From Bigelowiella natans CCMP2755 (lineage: Eukaryota > Cercozoa > Chlorarachniophyceae), in assembly GCA_000320545.1 (NCBI GenBank), contig ADNK01000503.1, positions 1 to 64,000 on the forward strand: 64,000 nucleotides of DNA. The letters run 5' to 3'. This document shows, piece after piece, positions 23,314 to 35,910 of this stretch. Within the stretch, counting starts at the first letter, position 1. Every line of letters starts with the position of its first letter. The notes beneath the pieces are model-generated. The model did not search any database, was not told where the DNA came from, and worked only from the letters and a program-made list of their open reading frames with translations. A program made the translations under genes and the position numbers.

Positions 23314-26179
23314 TGCGCGCGCGCGCGCGTGTGTGTTTATAATCGCCGTCAGCATTATCATCATCATCATATCGTCACCACTATCACCACATAATTATCC
23401 TTAATTTATATCATTAAATTCATCAGCACGATGATGATGAAGAGGCAGCAGATTGCATTCCACTTTCGCTCTCAAGCCATTCTGCTCTGTTCGGAATGAT
23501 GGCACATCTGATATCCCCTGGTGTCTTTTTTAGCAAGCGCGGCGCGCTCATCTTGGCAGCATTCGCTCTCAGGTACACACACACAACACACGCGAGGAAT
23601 ATGCTAAGAATATGCTTGTTTTCCATCACAAAATACTCCTCTTCTTGCCCTCCTACTACTGCTATTCCACAACAGAAATAAGCTTCTCGCCTCTCGTGCC
23701 GACATGTTCTTGACCGAGAACAAGGGCAAATGGATTAACTGGGAGACAAAGAAGGACAACTCACCCGTCGCACCACTGAATTGGTAGAATTAGTAGTTGA
23801 AGTGTTATCAATTTTGGTCTGTACATATGCGCGCTCCTGCTGATGTTTGGCATGGAGGACGTACACACTTTGTGCGCTTGCCGCCTTCTTCTATTACCAT
23901 TATTGAAGACCACGGTGCTGCTAATACGTCAGGTCTCCGGGTTTCATTCGCGTGCTACATCTTCTCGATTCAAAGAAGCATCTCACCACAAAAGAAATTG
24001 CATTCCGTGACAAGTTTTCTCAGATCTGTTCTCTTCGTTCGAATGCACGTGCAACTGTCACATTGAATACAGGCAATGTGAAGCCAGGTAATCTTATGAA
24101 GGGGGGGGCTGACTATCGACTTATGTGCGAGCAGTGCAATCTTCCGAGAAGTTTTACCGTCATGGCAGCAGCAGCACAAGGTACCAAGAGTACAGAGGCA
24201 ACAACGACTCCAAAGACGACGAGGAAGTTCGGCATTTGTATCTCCTATCACGCTGATGATGATCCGAAAACAGTCACCGGCAGGTAGCGTCTTTCATAAA
24301 CTAAAACAGCAGTAGCAGCAGCAGCTTTCAAGCATTAATTTCAACACATTTGCCGCCTTTCTGACAACAACAACTAACCACGACCCCGGAGAAATCGTTG
24401 TTTCGCTTGCATAATGAAACGACAACATACTTGGTATCGATACGACGTTTGACTCCGCACTTCTTATTGTCATCATCATTTTTCAGAAAAGATGGCAAGG
24501 CGGATTGGGCTAGCTGTACCCGGTGTAAATCTTGCTACATGGTGACGAATACCAAGGCCCTCAATGTACGCACCAAGTGTCACTTTTGCCGTCTGGGCAT
24601 GACTGGGAGAGGACAGAAAAAATATCCCCCTCATGTGCAGTGCTCGCGTTGTAAACTAAGATTTACGAGCGAAAGCCGCGAGCTTGCACTAGAGGCAATG
24701 AGGGACTTTTTCGAGGATAATAAATTTGTAGCTGTTGGTGCTACTGCTCCTACTGCTTCATCTACTGGTGGTGGTAGAGGAGGAGGAGGGGAAGATAGTG
24801 GAAAGGATGTGAAGCAGCTAGCATCAGTGACGGCAACCAGGAAGACAATAGCGAAGAAGGTGTTAGAGCGGCTGGAGGGGGCAGTGTCAAAATCCGAATT
24901 CCTCTGTCCACATTGTGCGACAGCGCCAACGAACGCTATTGCCGAGAAGGAGATCGAAATCAGAGAGATATTAGAGGAGAATCCATCCCTGAAGTGCATG
25001 TTGCCAGTGGGGCCTTATGACAATATCGTAGCCAACCAGAAGCTCATTCGAATCATCACGACGGTGAGAACCGTCTCGCCAGGCAATGCCTTTACTATCA
25101 TCATAGCATTATGTGGCGTTGAGCGGTACCGACACTGTTAAAGGTCTATATGTTTCACACTTCTGCTTTTATCTGTTTGTTTTTCTCGTGTATTTCGCTC
25201 ATCATTGCAGAAGAACAAAAGAAGGGAAGAGAAGCAGCCAGGACGGCAGAGATTACTGTTGGAGGCGTCACAGTGCTCCAACCAGAGAAGTTACGCGATA
25301 GTGTGCTCAAGCAACTTATTCACGGTAAGTTTGCTCTGGCCTTACAGTCGTAGATTCTATATTATTTTGCAATATAAGCGCGTGCGCACTCACAATTGCA
25401 TAAGTGTTTATAAGACGGCAACGCCGATGATGGTTTTTAACGTCTGAGGTGTGTATGATGACGATTTTGATTTTAGGATCTGGCAGGGCGGAGTGTGGTA
25501 TGTGCTTTGAGGAGGTTCCAGTCTCTATGATAGGGCCTATGTGTGGCCATTGCCCTAATCGATTCTGCCAGAACTGCGCAGAGGCCTGGTAAAAAAGAAA
25601 ATCAGCAGAAAAGAATTCTCCTTGAGTTACATCCATCAACTCATGTCCCTTCTTTTTCGTTCCGTCCTCTCTTATCTCTCCTATGTTAGGTATGGCAACG
25701 TGAAGATTGGTCACATCGTGGCCAGAGCCCATGCCGTGTGCCCGTGCTGTAAGGCGACACCAAAGTATAGAGTGATGCGGCGCGCGAGTAAGGTGCTCAT
25801 CTCGATACGTAATCGGGCGAAGTACGACTGGGACGCCAAATACCACCATGCCCTTTGCTCGAAGTGCTTGCGTTTATCCAAGGTCGTTGCCCGTGAGTGC
25901 GCGCGCGCGCCTCCCACACTGGATGCATTTGTGTGTTTGAGCTGCAAGGAAGAAGCTGAAGAGAAAAGAGACAAAGATTTTATGGCTAAATTGAAGGCAA
26001 TGAAGACGTGTCCGGCATGTAAAACCCGCACAGAGAAGATCGACGGTTGCAACCATATCAGCTGTCCCTGCAGCGAGCACTGGTGCTATGCTTGTGGGGA
26101 AGGCTTTGGTAGTGACGTCGAATCAGTTTATGAACACATGGATATCGAGCACGGAGGTATATATTATAATAATGACTGA
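20786..26179 (+). CDS. vWA-domain plus RING/IBR (RBR-like) ubiquitin ligase candidate
   Basis: From ATG 20786 the first exon gives a basic leader and then IPDEFWLVVDRSPHMLSEM, the first strand and a degenerate metal-site motif of a vWA domain. The next exon (~21054-21364) continues it with ERVGIMMFADYGKTLKIGHI. A long middle follows over about eight exons without recognised domain (for example 22134-22587, 22790-22950, 23095-23242, 23430-23572). Exon ~24487-25062 has paired cysteines (CTRCKSCYMVTNTKALNVRT, then CHFC, CSRC and CPHC). Exon ~25477-25589 has CGMCFEEVPVSMIGPMCGHC...FCQNC, RING1-like. The last exon has CPCC, CSKC, CLSC and CPACKTRTEKIDGCNHISC...WCYACG, matching IBR/RING2. In RBR ligases a RING2 Cys takes ubiquitin from the E2. 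The vWA probably binds substrate or a partner (inference). The junction after 20938 is unresolved. Confidence 0.75.
22012..22051. repeat. (CA)n microsatellite in an intron of the vWA gene
   Basis: CA dinucleotide run between two coding exons, with one CATA interruption. Confidence 0.9.
23257..23336. repeat. Compound (CT)n(GT)n(GC)n(GT)n microsatellite
   Basis: CT run followed by GT, then GCGCGC and GT again, within an intron of the vWA/RBR gene just after the exon ending TAEKTDPFP. The GC part has alternating purine-pyrimidine character. Confidence 0.92.
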
Positions 26180-26949
26180 TAATCATAATGTACACATTAT
26201 GCGTACAGTGGTGAATACTACTGGGATGTATGCTTCAATAACAGTGCATGATCACTAGATCATACGATGGATGCGACGATGATTATTTTATGCTGTAGAA
26301 CATTCTGATTCGATCTAGCGATGTCCAGTCATCTACACGTTTCGATTGTTGGATTGGGCGCATAATACTAGCCATACATTTGATTGCATGAAACACATCA
26401 TAACGGAGACCAACAGATCTAGAGATTTATATTAGCGCTGTAGCCGTATAGCCGCTGCATTGCACAGCTACATGAGGATGACCATTTAACAAATGTAATT
26501 GATCAATTACATCCGTCTTACATGTGCATCACAACAGAAACGAATGTGCACAATTTGAGCCCTGCTAGCCTGCTAGCCTGTGCATGCTAGCATGGCCACT
26601 GCATAAATGGCATTGCTAGCTACATCAGGATGACTATCTAGCTATTGATCAAATTTTAATTAACCATTTCATCCGACTCATTTCAAATGTAGATGTATCT
26701 AATTCATCCAAATGCATGAAAGCTGTGCTGTGATGCGCATTCTAGCTGCAGCTAGAACGTGTGCATGACGCATGCTAGCATGCATGATGAGATCGTGCAC
26801 ATCTAGACGTGCTAGCATGTACGTGGGAGACATGCATGCCAGTGTGGCTCAGATGTTGTGCTGGCATGCACTGTGACCATCTAGCTATATGTGCATTGAC
26901 CAGAGCAAAAGGGGCCAATTATCATCGTTGAGACTAGCAAATAGCGCCA
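26180..26949. repeat. Convergent spacer D with two dispersed-repeat copies
   Basis: No exon is seen. Copy 1, about 26443-26530, reads GTAGCCG...GCCGCTGCATTGCA, AGCTACATGAGGATGAC and CATCCGTCTT (26510-26519). Copy 2, about 26600-26690, reads AGCTACATCAGGATGAC and CATCCGACTC (26670-26679). Palindromes CATGCTAGCATG occur at 26583-26593 and 26770-26782. Both copies are on the minus orientation relative to spacers A and B. Confidence 0.7.
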
Positions 26950-27196
26950 TCATTTTGCAGTAGTAGTGGTGACATAATGCATCTCGTCATCTTCAATAAC
27001 AATCAAATTTTTCAAGAATGGTCGCACAAGAGCATTGTCTCGGCGCTCGTCCATGTATCTTGCAGCATTGAATAACCCTCTCAAGCATGTCACTCACATT
27101 GGGAACATGGTATTTATGAATTCTGTGCTCAGAAGTAGACCATCCTGCGTGCTTCTCCTCATGAAGACGAAACGCTGTTGTAGTCAGCGCGACCAT
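26950..27196 (-). pseudogene. Small unrecognised gene with an apparent +1 frameshift
   Basis: From ATG 27194-27196 the minus strand reads MVALTTTAFRLHEEKHAGWS and continues to HVPNVSDMLER near 27095. From that point the protein-like sequence continues in another frame: LFNAARYMDERRDNALVRPF, then LKNLIVIEDDEMHYVTTTTA and a stop at 26950-26952. The switch coincides with GAGAGGG: one extra G would explain it. Total length would be about 82 residues. The 18-nt GTGAGTGACATGCTTGAG at the switch has intron-like ends, but removing it does not restore the second frame. It could be a sequencing error, a recent pseudogene or a frameshifting gene. The family is unknown. It lies about 110 bp beyond the hexosaminidase stop, on the same strand. 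Confidence 0.45.
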
Positions 27197-27305
27197 GGAT
27201 TGATCAAAGATGAGTGATTACGAGTACTACTTTCGTGTATTATCGAGACTGGAATCCAATTTAGAACCAAAGGGCACTTATTCCTTAAGCGGCACTTGCT
27301 GCTGT

Positions 27306-29418
27306 TCATTGTGCATAGCAGCTTCCAGGTTCCTGAGGCCCCTCTCTAGCAACATCGTTTGTGACAGGTGCTGCTGGAATTCCACGAGCGTTGAGGAGGC
27401 AGCGGAATGCTGTGATTCTTGGCTGCGCTGCATCGGTGTTGTTCACAGTGCGGGGGCTCCAAAGTCGCTCAGAGATCGCTGCGAGGCGAGGCCAGATTGT
27501 TTGAAGGACATCAGATGCGTCCGCAGTCTCCCCCCACATCTCGCCGCCACCGCCGATGACATACTTGGCTGAAAATATGAAAAATAATTGCATTACTTTG
27601 CTGACGGCAACGACGATGATGATAAGCACCCTGGCGGTGATCATGGGGAGAGCCATAAGAGCATCATCAGCGACAAATGAAGGCAGGAACAAAACACAGG
27701 AGAGAGACAGATAGAGATCAATTTGCTTTTCTACTACTGCGACCAAATTTTGTACACAAATACTACTGCTACTGCTAATAGTACCGCATTTGTCTGCGTC
27801 GATCCCATCGCAAGGTTCCTGCTGATACATGGTTTCCCATGTGACTTTGAGGCCATCCAGGTACCACACCCCATCTGTGCTCCAGATAACCCGGTATCCC
27901 TGCTCCACTGCTTCTTTTGCGGCCTTGGAGCCGGGTAGCCATTGCTGGATGATGGTCGATTTACCAAGCTTCGTACCGAAATGATTCCAAATCTCCTCCC
28001 ACCCAATCACGTCACGGCCTTGAGAATGTGCGATCTCTTGGGCCTGCGCCACGAGGTACAAGTATGCATCATCCGTGGTCATGTTCTTTGCCTTGAGCCA
28101 GTTCGCAACCGATGGTGTCTTAGTCCAGCAGTCGGTGTTAACCTCGTCGCCTCCCAAGTGCATCATGTTGTCAAAGAAGAGCCCCTTTCCACGCACTCCT
28201 CCGGTTAGATCGTTAAACAGTCCAGAGAGAACAGCAAGGGTCTCATTGCTGGCAGGGTTCAACGGCTGGATAGACAATTTTACATATGTAACGTTAAATA
28301 TGGCAGCCTTTGAATTGCGGAACAATCTAAGATAATTTCAGTGTTTTTATGATTCTCCTTTTTAAGTACTACTAATCCTTCTCTCGTCCTCTTCTGCTTA
28401 TGACCTGGAGGCACGTCGCACTTGGGCAGATTTCAGGGTGCCCAGCACACATCGCTGCTGCGTGACCTGGAGTGTCGATCTCCACCACCGCTCTAATACC
28501 ACGGGCGCGGGCATATTCAATAACATCCTCTACGTCTTCGATAGAGTATCTCTCGCGGGAGGAATAAGCACCCATCTCGCTCAGACGTGGGTAGCTTGGG
28601 GAGTCGAAGGGAAAAGATTGGGAATCTGTGAGGTGCCAGTGCATCACATTGATCTTCGCATACGTCATTGAGTCGAGGATGCGGTATAGCTGGCTGACCG
28701 GCTCAAAATGACGCGCGGTGTCAATGAGGACTTCCCTGAGGGATGATATCAAAACGAATCAATGCTTACTGTGGGAAAAAATTGTACTGCTCTGGTTGCC
28801 TGTGCTGATAGAATTCATAAATTAAATTACATACCGATGCTTGAAACGGGGCTTGTCCACGATTTCCCAGGGAGCCCCTTGGACTTTGTAGTCTTTAGCG
28901 GAGTAGTCGAAGATAATAAGTTGTGACAGGGTCTGAAGAGCGTGCATCACACCCACCTGAGTCGCTGCAGTGATGTTAATTGCTTGATTTGGATCAGAAG
29001 GGACTGAGAGGGAGTAGCTCTCATCTGTCTCCAATTGAATCGGGGCGTTCGCATCTTTCGCTGTGATGACTACCTTGGCTGTTTCAATTAACATAAAAAT
29101 TATTAACAAATCGAACGAGGCATCAATATTTTGGTTTATACATTTTACATCTCAAAAAATACCAATTTTTTGGCCAACTAGGTTTGTTTTGGGGACTCGA
29201 TGCTGGAAGGTGATTTTCTTGAAGCGATCGAACGCTGCGGTAATGTCATTCGTCTCGAGGTCGAGGCCAATGCTGAGAAACGGTGAAACAGAAACAACCT
29301 CGCTACCATTTTGGTAGGAGAATGGGTGAGGCCACATTGGTGGCCCCTTCGTGGCTTCTTGGTGGATGGCATGGCTCGAGAGTGCTAGCAGCCCGACGGA
29401 AATGAGCAGGGGTCCCAT
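27306..29418 (-). CDS. Beta-N-acetylhexosaminidase, GH20 family
   Basis: The enzyme removes terminal N-acetylglucosamine or N-acetylgalactosamine from glycans, usually in lysosome/vacuole or outside the cell. ATG 29416-29418 starts a signal peptide (MGPLLISVGLLALSSHAI). The N-terminal alpha/beta domain includes GVMHALQTLSQLIIFD (~28910). The catalytic barrel follows: REVLIDTARHFEPVSQLYRI, KINVMHWHLTDSQSFPFDSP and VVEIDTPGHAAAMCAGHP. The signature HLGGDEVNTDCW (about 28120-28155) contains the catalytic Asp-Glu pair. Then come VIGWEEIWNHFGTKLGKSTI and VIWSTDGVWYLD. The last exon has GEMWGETADASDVLQTIWPR and a C-terminus RGIPAAPV...GSCYAQ, with the late Cys typical of HEXA/HEXB. About four introns are visible (around 27570-27780, 28260-28385, 28740-28835 and near 29080-29160). 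Length fits the family. Confidence 0.93.
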
Positions 29419-29680
29419 GATTCGCAGCGTGCCCAAGATCTAAATGGTTTTGGGTTATGGGTACACATGTTTCCGACTGTCTTTCCGAGCATTTGTGCAT
29501 ATTCCATGTCTTAAGATATATTTGGCATGTATTTTAACTCGCTTTTACGTTCGGAGCGTTATTAAACCGTCCATAAAATGTCGAATGCTTTGGGTTTGCT
29601 ATTTTCCATTGTCAGTGTCCAACTAAATCAGTCGTTTTACAATTATTACCTTCATTTAACTTTAAATAGATTATTTTTAC

Positions 29681-29818
29681 TTTCTTCAAAAATAACATTA
29701 AAGACCTTGGTTCCACTACATTTTTGGTACACATGGGTCGCATCTTGAAAAGGGCGCAGCCCTTTCTCGGCTCGTAATCATCAAAAATTGGCGGGGAATT
29801 GCTGTTCTTGTTGGGCAT
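29681..29818 (-). CDS. Possible short exon, 46 codons, unrecognised
   Basis: From ATG 29816-29818 the minus strand reads MPNKNSNSPPIFDDYEPRKG and continues for 46 codons to a phase-0 GTAAAAAT donor-like site at 29680. The composition is protein-like, with no repeats. I found no convincing following exon. It could be a small gene, a decayed exon or chance. Confidence 0.22.
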
Positions 29819-30642
29819 TTTCAGCGGCAAAACCAGTCACAAGAACTATTCGCATTAAATCTCCTGAGTATCAACCATTGACGATTTACTTCCGGGGACT
29901 CTTCACGCAACCTGTGATTCTAACTTTTATTAGGTAATATCACCTTGTTCTATTCTGTTCACGAAGCTGCACACTATTTGTTGCGTGTTGTTGGCGCCAA
30001 CCATCATCCTCATCAATCATCAAATCGCACTGGAAATCGGGACAAATAATTGAATATATGCAAATACAACGACGTCCAGATGTGTCGTCGTCGGTCTGTC
30101 TGTCTGTCTGTCAATCGTTCGTCGCATGGTAATAATAAATAATAAGAAGCAATTACAAAGGAGAAGCGGGCAGCGCCGCTATTAGGCCGTCTGTCTGCTG
30201 TCTCACATCAATTCGTGATACAGCCTCTCCGCTACTTCTCAACAACTCACCGCACTGGACCTTGCCCTCCCGCCTTCCTTTGCAGAGATCAACCCATCGA
30301 AGCAGACCAACCCCGTGTGGACAGGGCACAACCTCGGCCCGCCCCATATTGTTCCCGCCCTCTGGCCTCCAGCTGCGGGTATTGGCCAGCGTAGACTTCA
30401 TTCCATCCCTTAGACAAGGTGGGGAGAACATGCGCAGTTAGTCTTCAGAGAGTTCTGATATTGACGAAGCGATATAGCTTCCCGCGATCTTATCTACTCT
30501 TAACTAGAGCGTTGCAAATGCTTAACCTTGGACGAAGTAGAATCTATGGCGGGAAGAAACAGGGAGGGGGGCCGGGAAGATTATTCTTCCTTCTTTGAAA
30601 AACAGGAAATAAAACTTACAGGTTCTAATAACGGTTGCTGAT
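29819..30642. other. Divergent spacer, with a GC-richer patch at 30220-30430
   Basis: This is most of the region between the hexosaminidase and DDT/WHIM starts. The patch at about 30220-30430 is clearly GC-richer than its surroundings and open on both strands (for example the + frame NPVWTGHNLGPPHIVPALWP). No family is recognised. A (CTGT)n run occurs at about 30096-30112. Confidence 0.3.
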
Positions 30643-33600
30643 ATGAACACCCACGACGGCGAAGACGTAGATGCGGAGGACTTTCAAAAGGAGGCACCCA
30701 AAAGTAGCCCTGTTTCTGCTGCAGAAATGGAAGTAGAGGGTACTTTACATTCTTAAACCTTGTTTCTTGGTCTATCCATCTAACGATAGAACCAGCCAAG
30801 CGTGTCCAAAGCAGCATATTTTCATTTTCAACGTGTTCCTACATTTTTCAGCGGAGAATCGTCCAGTAGAAATGAGCAACAGTGACACCGAGTCGGATCA
30901 ACAAGAGGAGGATACCAATCTTCCACCTCGAGGCAGATTTCCAAAGCTATCCTTTCAGGACCTTGAGATCCATTTCAAGAAGAGCAGATCAAAAAGACGG
31001 CACAAAGGGTAACGCTCACTTCTTTCCCCAGTTTTTGTGTGTTCTCCCTCCCTTCATAGCCGGTTCTCACTTGCGCACAACTACGAATAGGGTTGCTACC
31101 CACACAAAGGAGCTTAGAAGGACGCGGAAGTCTAATAAGCGATTCAGAGAGCTGCCAGAGAGAAGTTATCCAAAGGTTGTCCTTGATGGTTTGCACGTCG
31201 TTGGCATATCACACATACGAAATAACGAGATACAGTCTATTGTTGACGTCGGACTTCCTATAATCAATTCTTCCTATGAAAAGGCTCCATTAAAGCTTTC
31301 GAAAGTTTCCACCGGAGAGGCTTTTTCTGAGTGGATCTCCTGGGCGAAGAAAGTAGTTCTTTTTTTTTCTTTGCATGAGGGAAGAGAATGAACGATCAAT
31401 ATGTGACGAAATCAAGAACACCTTCAACAGAATAAGCCATTGTACAAACCTATCCTGTTTCCAATTGTTTCCAATTGGTAATCAAGTGCGAAAAATCAAT
31501 TAAAAGCTGGTCAATTTGCACTTGTTCCACCTCTCCTTCCAGGTGTTTAAGCGGCAAAAATTGGAAAGGACTAAGCGGTTGGGCCCTCGAGACCTTGGCT
31601 ACCATGATGTAAGTTTTTTGATGCGGTTGTTATTGTAGTCCATGTCTATTACTCATGCGGCAAAATTTCATATTGGAAAAACAATAGTGTTTGTGAGCAT
31701 TTACTTCGATTAATCTTGGAAAGAACTACACACCATCTATCATCCATGGCCAGAATGTTCCTTTTCATAACCTTCTTTTCTCTTTATGCTTGTATTCTCT
31801 TGCGTTTATCTTTGCTTTCCAAAATGTGTTTAAACAACCGAACAGAATATGTCAGAGAAGCCATCCACACCGCCGGTTTGTCCATTTTCGCACTATTTAT
31901 CTAGGATTCTTCTATGACAGCCTCCCTCATCACTTCGTCTCTTTTTCTCTTATGCTGTTTTTAAGTGTGAGTGCATCTGTTTTGCCCATTACTACTCTTG
32001 TTCGTTTAATAGCCCTATATGCATGTCGTCATTAATTAATGATTTTCATGGTAAGGGCGGTAAGAAGATGAACAGGCCAAAGTCAGAGCTTGATTTCACC
32101 CCGGTAGTAGTACCTTGAGATGCGAATCTATTTCTGTGTGTGAGCGATTTGAATAAGTCTTACATTCTTTCATTACCCTACTGCTCTCATGCAGAAGCTA
32201 CCAGATCCTATAGATGACCGTAAATTGCCAGATTGGGAAAAAGCAAAACCGCCAAAGCTCAATCGTGGGGTGCGATGATAATGAAAATGATGATTATGAT
32301 GATAGTTTTGGTAACAAGACGCCTAATATAAAGCCTGCTGTCACCTCTCCTCCAGAGCTAGCTAATGTTGCTCTTTCCTCTTTAACTACTTGTCTTTTCT
32401 TCCTTTCTCTTGCTGCTGTTGTACTCAACGGAATATGAATAACGTCGTGATCATCAGGTTCTCGATTTACCCCAAGACTCAATCTATGCCGTGCTTAATA
32501 CATGGGGTTTCATCAGAGCGTTCCGTTATCCGCTGGTATGTAACTGCGATATAGTTTTCCTCCCTTATATATCGAGAGAAGTTGTCTAAAAGCATTGCTG
32601 ATTGGTTTTGAAATTGCTGGATCAAATATTCTCTTATTGACTGACACTGGTGCGTCCACAATCAATAAGGGCATCAACGAGGTCATTGGCGAAGGAGTTG
32701 ACATGAAACTTGAGGATTTCGTCCGGTGCTTTTCCAACACTGAGGATGATTTGTCCCTTGTTGGTACTATCTTCTCATCGATCGCGGTAGGTCTATGTGC
32801 TATTTTTGGTGAGGCAGCGCAGTGTGTTGATACGTTTTTGTGTTTATTTGCTTGTGTTTGTGTGTGTGTGTGTCTGTGTGTGTTTATGTAGGCTCTCTCC
32901 TTGGACGCAGGAACGTTGGACCCCAAGAAAGGCATCCATCCATCCATCTATCCATCCATCCAATATTCTGTTTTCTTTCTCCTGTTCGCTTAGTTTTTGA
33001 TTCTTTCTTCATGTCTCATTGTCGGTTGATCGTTAGACCAAGAGACCCTCACCATCCTACTCCCCCTCCCCCTCCTGCTTCTGCTCCTCCTCCTCCTCCT
33101 CCCCTTTCCTACCTCTCTTTCCACAATAACATCTTCAATTGCTACCTCGCAGATGTGCTGCTGGATGACGGTAAACGTTCGTGGATGGCAGTAAATATGC
33201 TCACCTGGCAATGGCACGTCAGCAACTATCTCGAGGTGTCACTAGCAATCGCCTATATATCTCCTCACATTCTTCTATATAACATGCTGAGATATTTATG
33301 TGACTTAAGAATCTGGAGGAAAAACGTATCACTGCGATGGCTGGCGACGAAGGTCACTACTCGTTAATTATGACGCATCGTTTGTTCAAAATGCGTGTGA
33401 GTAGTACGGTCGTTTACTCGTAGTACCAATTTTCGCAGAAGACGATGGCGGCAAAGATGATTTGAAAAATGGAATCATGTCAAATTCAACGCCCAGGGAG
33501 CTCCAATACTACTCAAAGGAAAGGGTGAGTTGGCTCGTTCCTCCTCCTCCTCCTTACCGCTTGCTTGTTGTCTCTTCTTCTTCTTCTACGTTGACAACAA

Positions 33601-35871
33601 CAATCTTACTCATCATCGTCACCTTAGGATGCTCTAAGCAACGACATGGCATATACGCTACCGTTTCAGTCCAAAATCCGGCTGCTCGCTCTACTCATCG
33701 ACAAGGTGAAAAGATGAGGAGTATGCACATTTTAGTGGCAGCAGCAGCAGTAGTAGTAGCAGTAGTAGAAGAAGTAGTAGTAGCAGTAATAGTAGAAGAA
33801 GTAGTAGCAGTAAGTAGGTATGTAAACTTGATGATCGTTTGATGAATTTCATCGTCTATTACGAGGAATCAATAATAAATGAGGACAACGACTTCTAACC
33901 ATTAACATGCACTACTACCATTTCCCCCATTCATTTATTCATTTATGCACCCACCCGCAAAAGGCTAGCTGCTCGTGCTCATCCATCATTATCATCATCT
34001 TTGTAGGCCCTCTGTAGCAGCAAGACTCTCCACAAACACTTAGACGAAGGTAACGTTGTTGTTGTTGTTGTTGTTGCGTGCAGTGATGCGAGAGAGACAG
34101 AGAAAAAGAAGAATACGCATTATCGTCTCGAGAGAGCAGAGAAGGAGGCCCGAGGAAGAAAGCCTAAGAAAGGAGAGAATAATGATGCAGAAATCTCTCC
34201 TTACAGTCTAAAGTGCTTAATTTTGCTCTCTCTCCCTCTCTCTCCCTCTCTCTCCCCCCCTCTCTCTATCCCCTCCCCACCCCCCTCTCTCTTTCTTTCT
34301 CTGTTTGTGGGTGGTGTGTGTGGTTAATCAGGAATTTCGCTGATGAGAGAATGCAGTATACGACACAGGAAGCAAAAAGTATGATATTAATACTAACATC
34401 AACATGTATGCTTGTGACAAAATCAAGATTTACATTACATGAATAAAAATACGAAGCAACGATGTACGATCCCAGCACTCTAAACACCATCCATAATCAT
34501 TGACATCATCATCATCATCATCATCATCATCGTCGTCGTCGTCGTCAACACCGACCCTAACTACTACTACTACCTACTACTACTATTCCCACGCAGACAT
34601 TGAAGAAGCAGAAGAACCAGAAGTCGGTCAGTGCTGAGTGTGCAAGCGTGTACGCTGACATCGTCGCGCAAGTAGTACGGAGCCAGGCCTCCTCCTCAAA
34701 GAAGAAGAAGGAAACCAAGGAGCAGCTTGCAACCGCTAAGGCCGAACTCGTAAGGAAGGCAGAGAAGTACATTGACGACCTTGAGATGTAAGTATTGTGT
34801 TAGTGTCTGTGGTTCTGTGGTAGGGAGAAGACGAACATGGCGATGATGATGAGGAGGAGGAAGAGGAAGGGGAGGAGAATGATGTGTATAATAGCGAGCT
34901 AAACCCATGAGGGAGAGACATCAGAGATGACAACAAAGTACTTAGATTTATACTCGTAGGGAGAAAGAAGGCAAGCGGCAGAAGGAAGTAGCAGCATTGA
35001 TGGCCAAGTACCCACTGCGTGCAACGACATTGATGGGAAAAGACCGTTGGTTGAGGAGGTATTACGTGTTTGGAAATCATGCTTCTAAGGAGGCCAGTGC
35101 GATCTACGTATTTGATCCAGCAGCTGAAACAACCACAACTACAACGACGACGACGACGAACCAGTGCTGGGGTGCTTACGAAACCAAGGAACAATTTGAC
35201 CGACTCCTCAAGTACTCTGCTGATAATGATGATGATGATGATGATGATGATGATCGATTTGAGGAGCAAGAACTATATTATTACCAAAGATAGATAGATA
35301 GTAGTGCTAGAATATATCTTTAGAAGAGAAGGAGAATGACGACAAGAACGAATATCAAACGCCTTCTTCCCATATGATGTTCTTCGTACGCACGCGCGAC
35401 GGTTCTTTGTCGTTAAGATGAATGATAATGATGTTATTATTGCAGATTTTTATCGCCATGTGGAATGCGCGAATCTCACTTACTTAAGGGTCTTAAGGAG
35501 CACAACTGGAAATGGCCGCCAAAAGCACAGAAGAAGGCCAAAAGCCAGTTGGATTCAAAGAGCAAGGTTCGGCAATCGATAAGGAGACTATGTTTAGAAG
35601 AACAATAGAGGCAGGAGGAGGAGGAAGAGGGGTTGGAGGTAGGGTGAGGAGGTAGGGGGAGGAGAGATTCACCTACAGTGATCTAATTCGCAGCAGGAGA
35701 GAAAGTCGCTCTTTAGATATCCTTAATCAAATTTCCATCCTGAAATCCCCCCCCCCCTATGTAGAGTTCTCCAGTAACACCTGCTCGCCAGAAGGCTCGA
35801 AAGAGGACGGGTACTAGTAGCTACTAGCACTAACAGACGCATTTAACAAGATTTCTCTACACTAATGTGAT

Positions 35872-35910
<39 letters not shown>

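Noticed and set aside
23110..23394. Continuous + frame through the CT/GT repeat
   Set aside because: The coding part ends at a GT donor after TDPFP. The rest is translated repeat within the intron.
26950..27196. Nucleomorph-type 18-nt intron at the frame switch
   Set aside because: The 18-nt stretch starts GT and ends AG, but removing it leaves the original frame rather than the second one, so it does not explain the switch.
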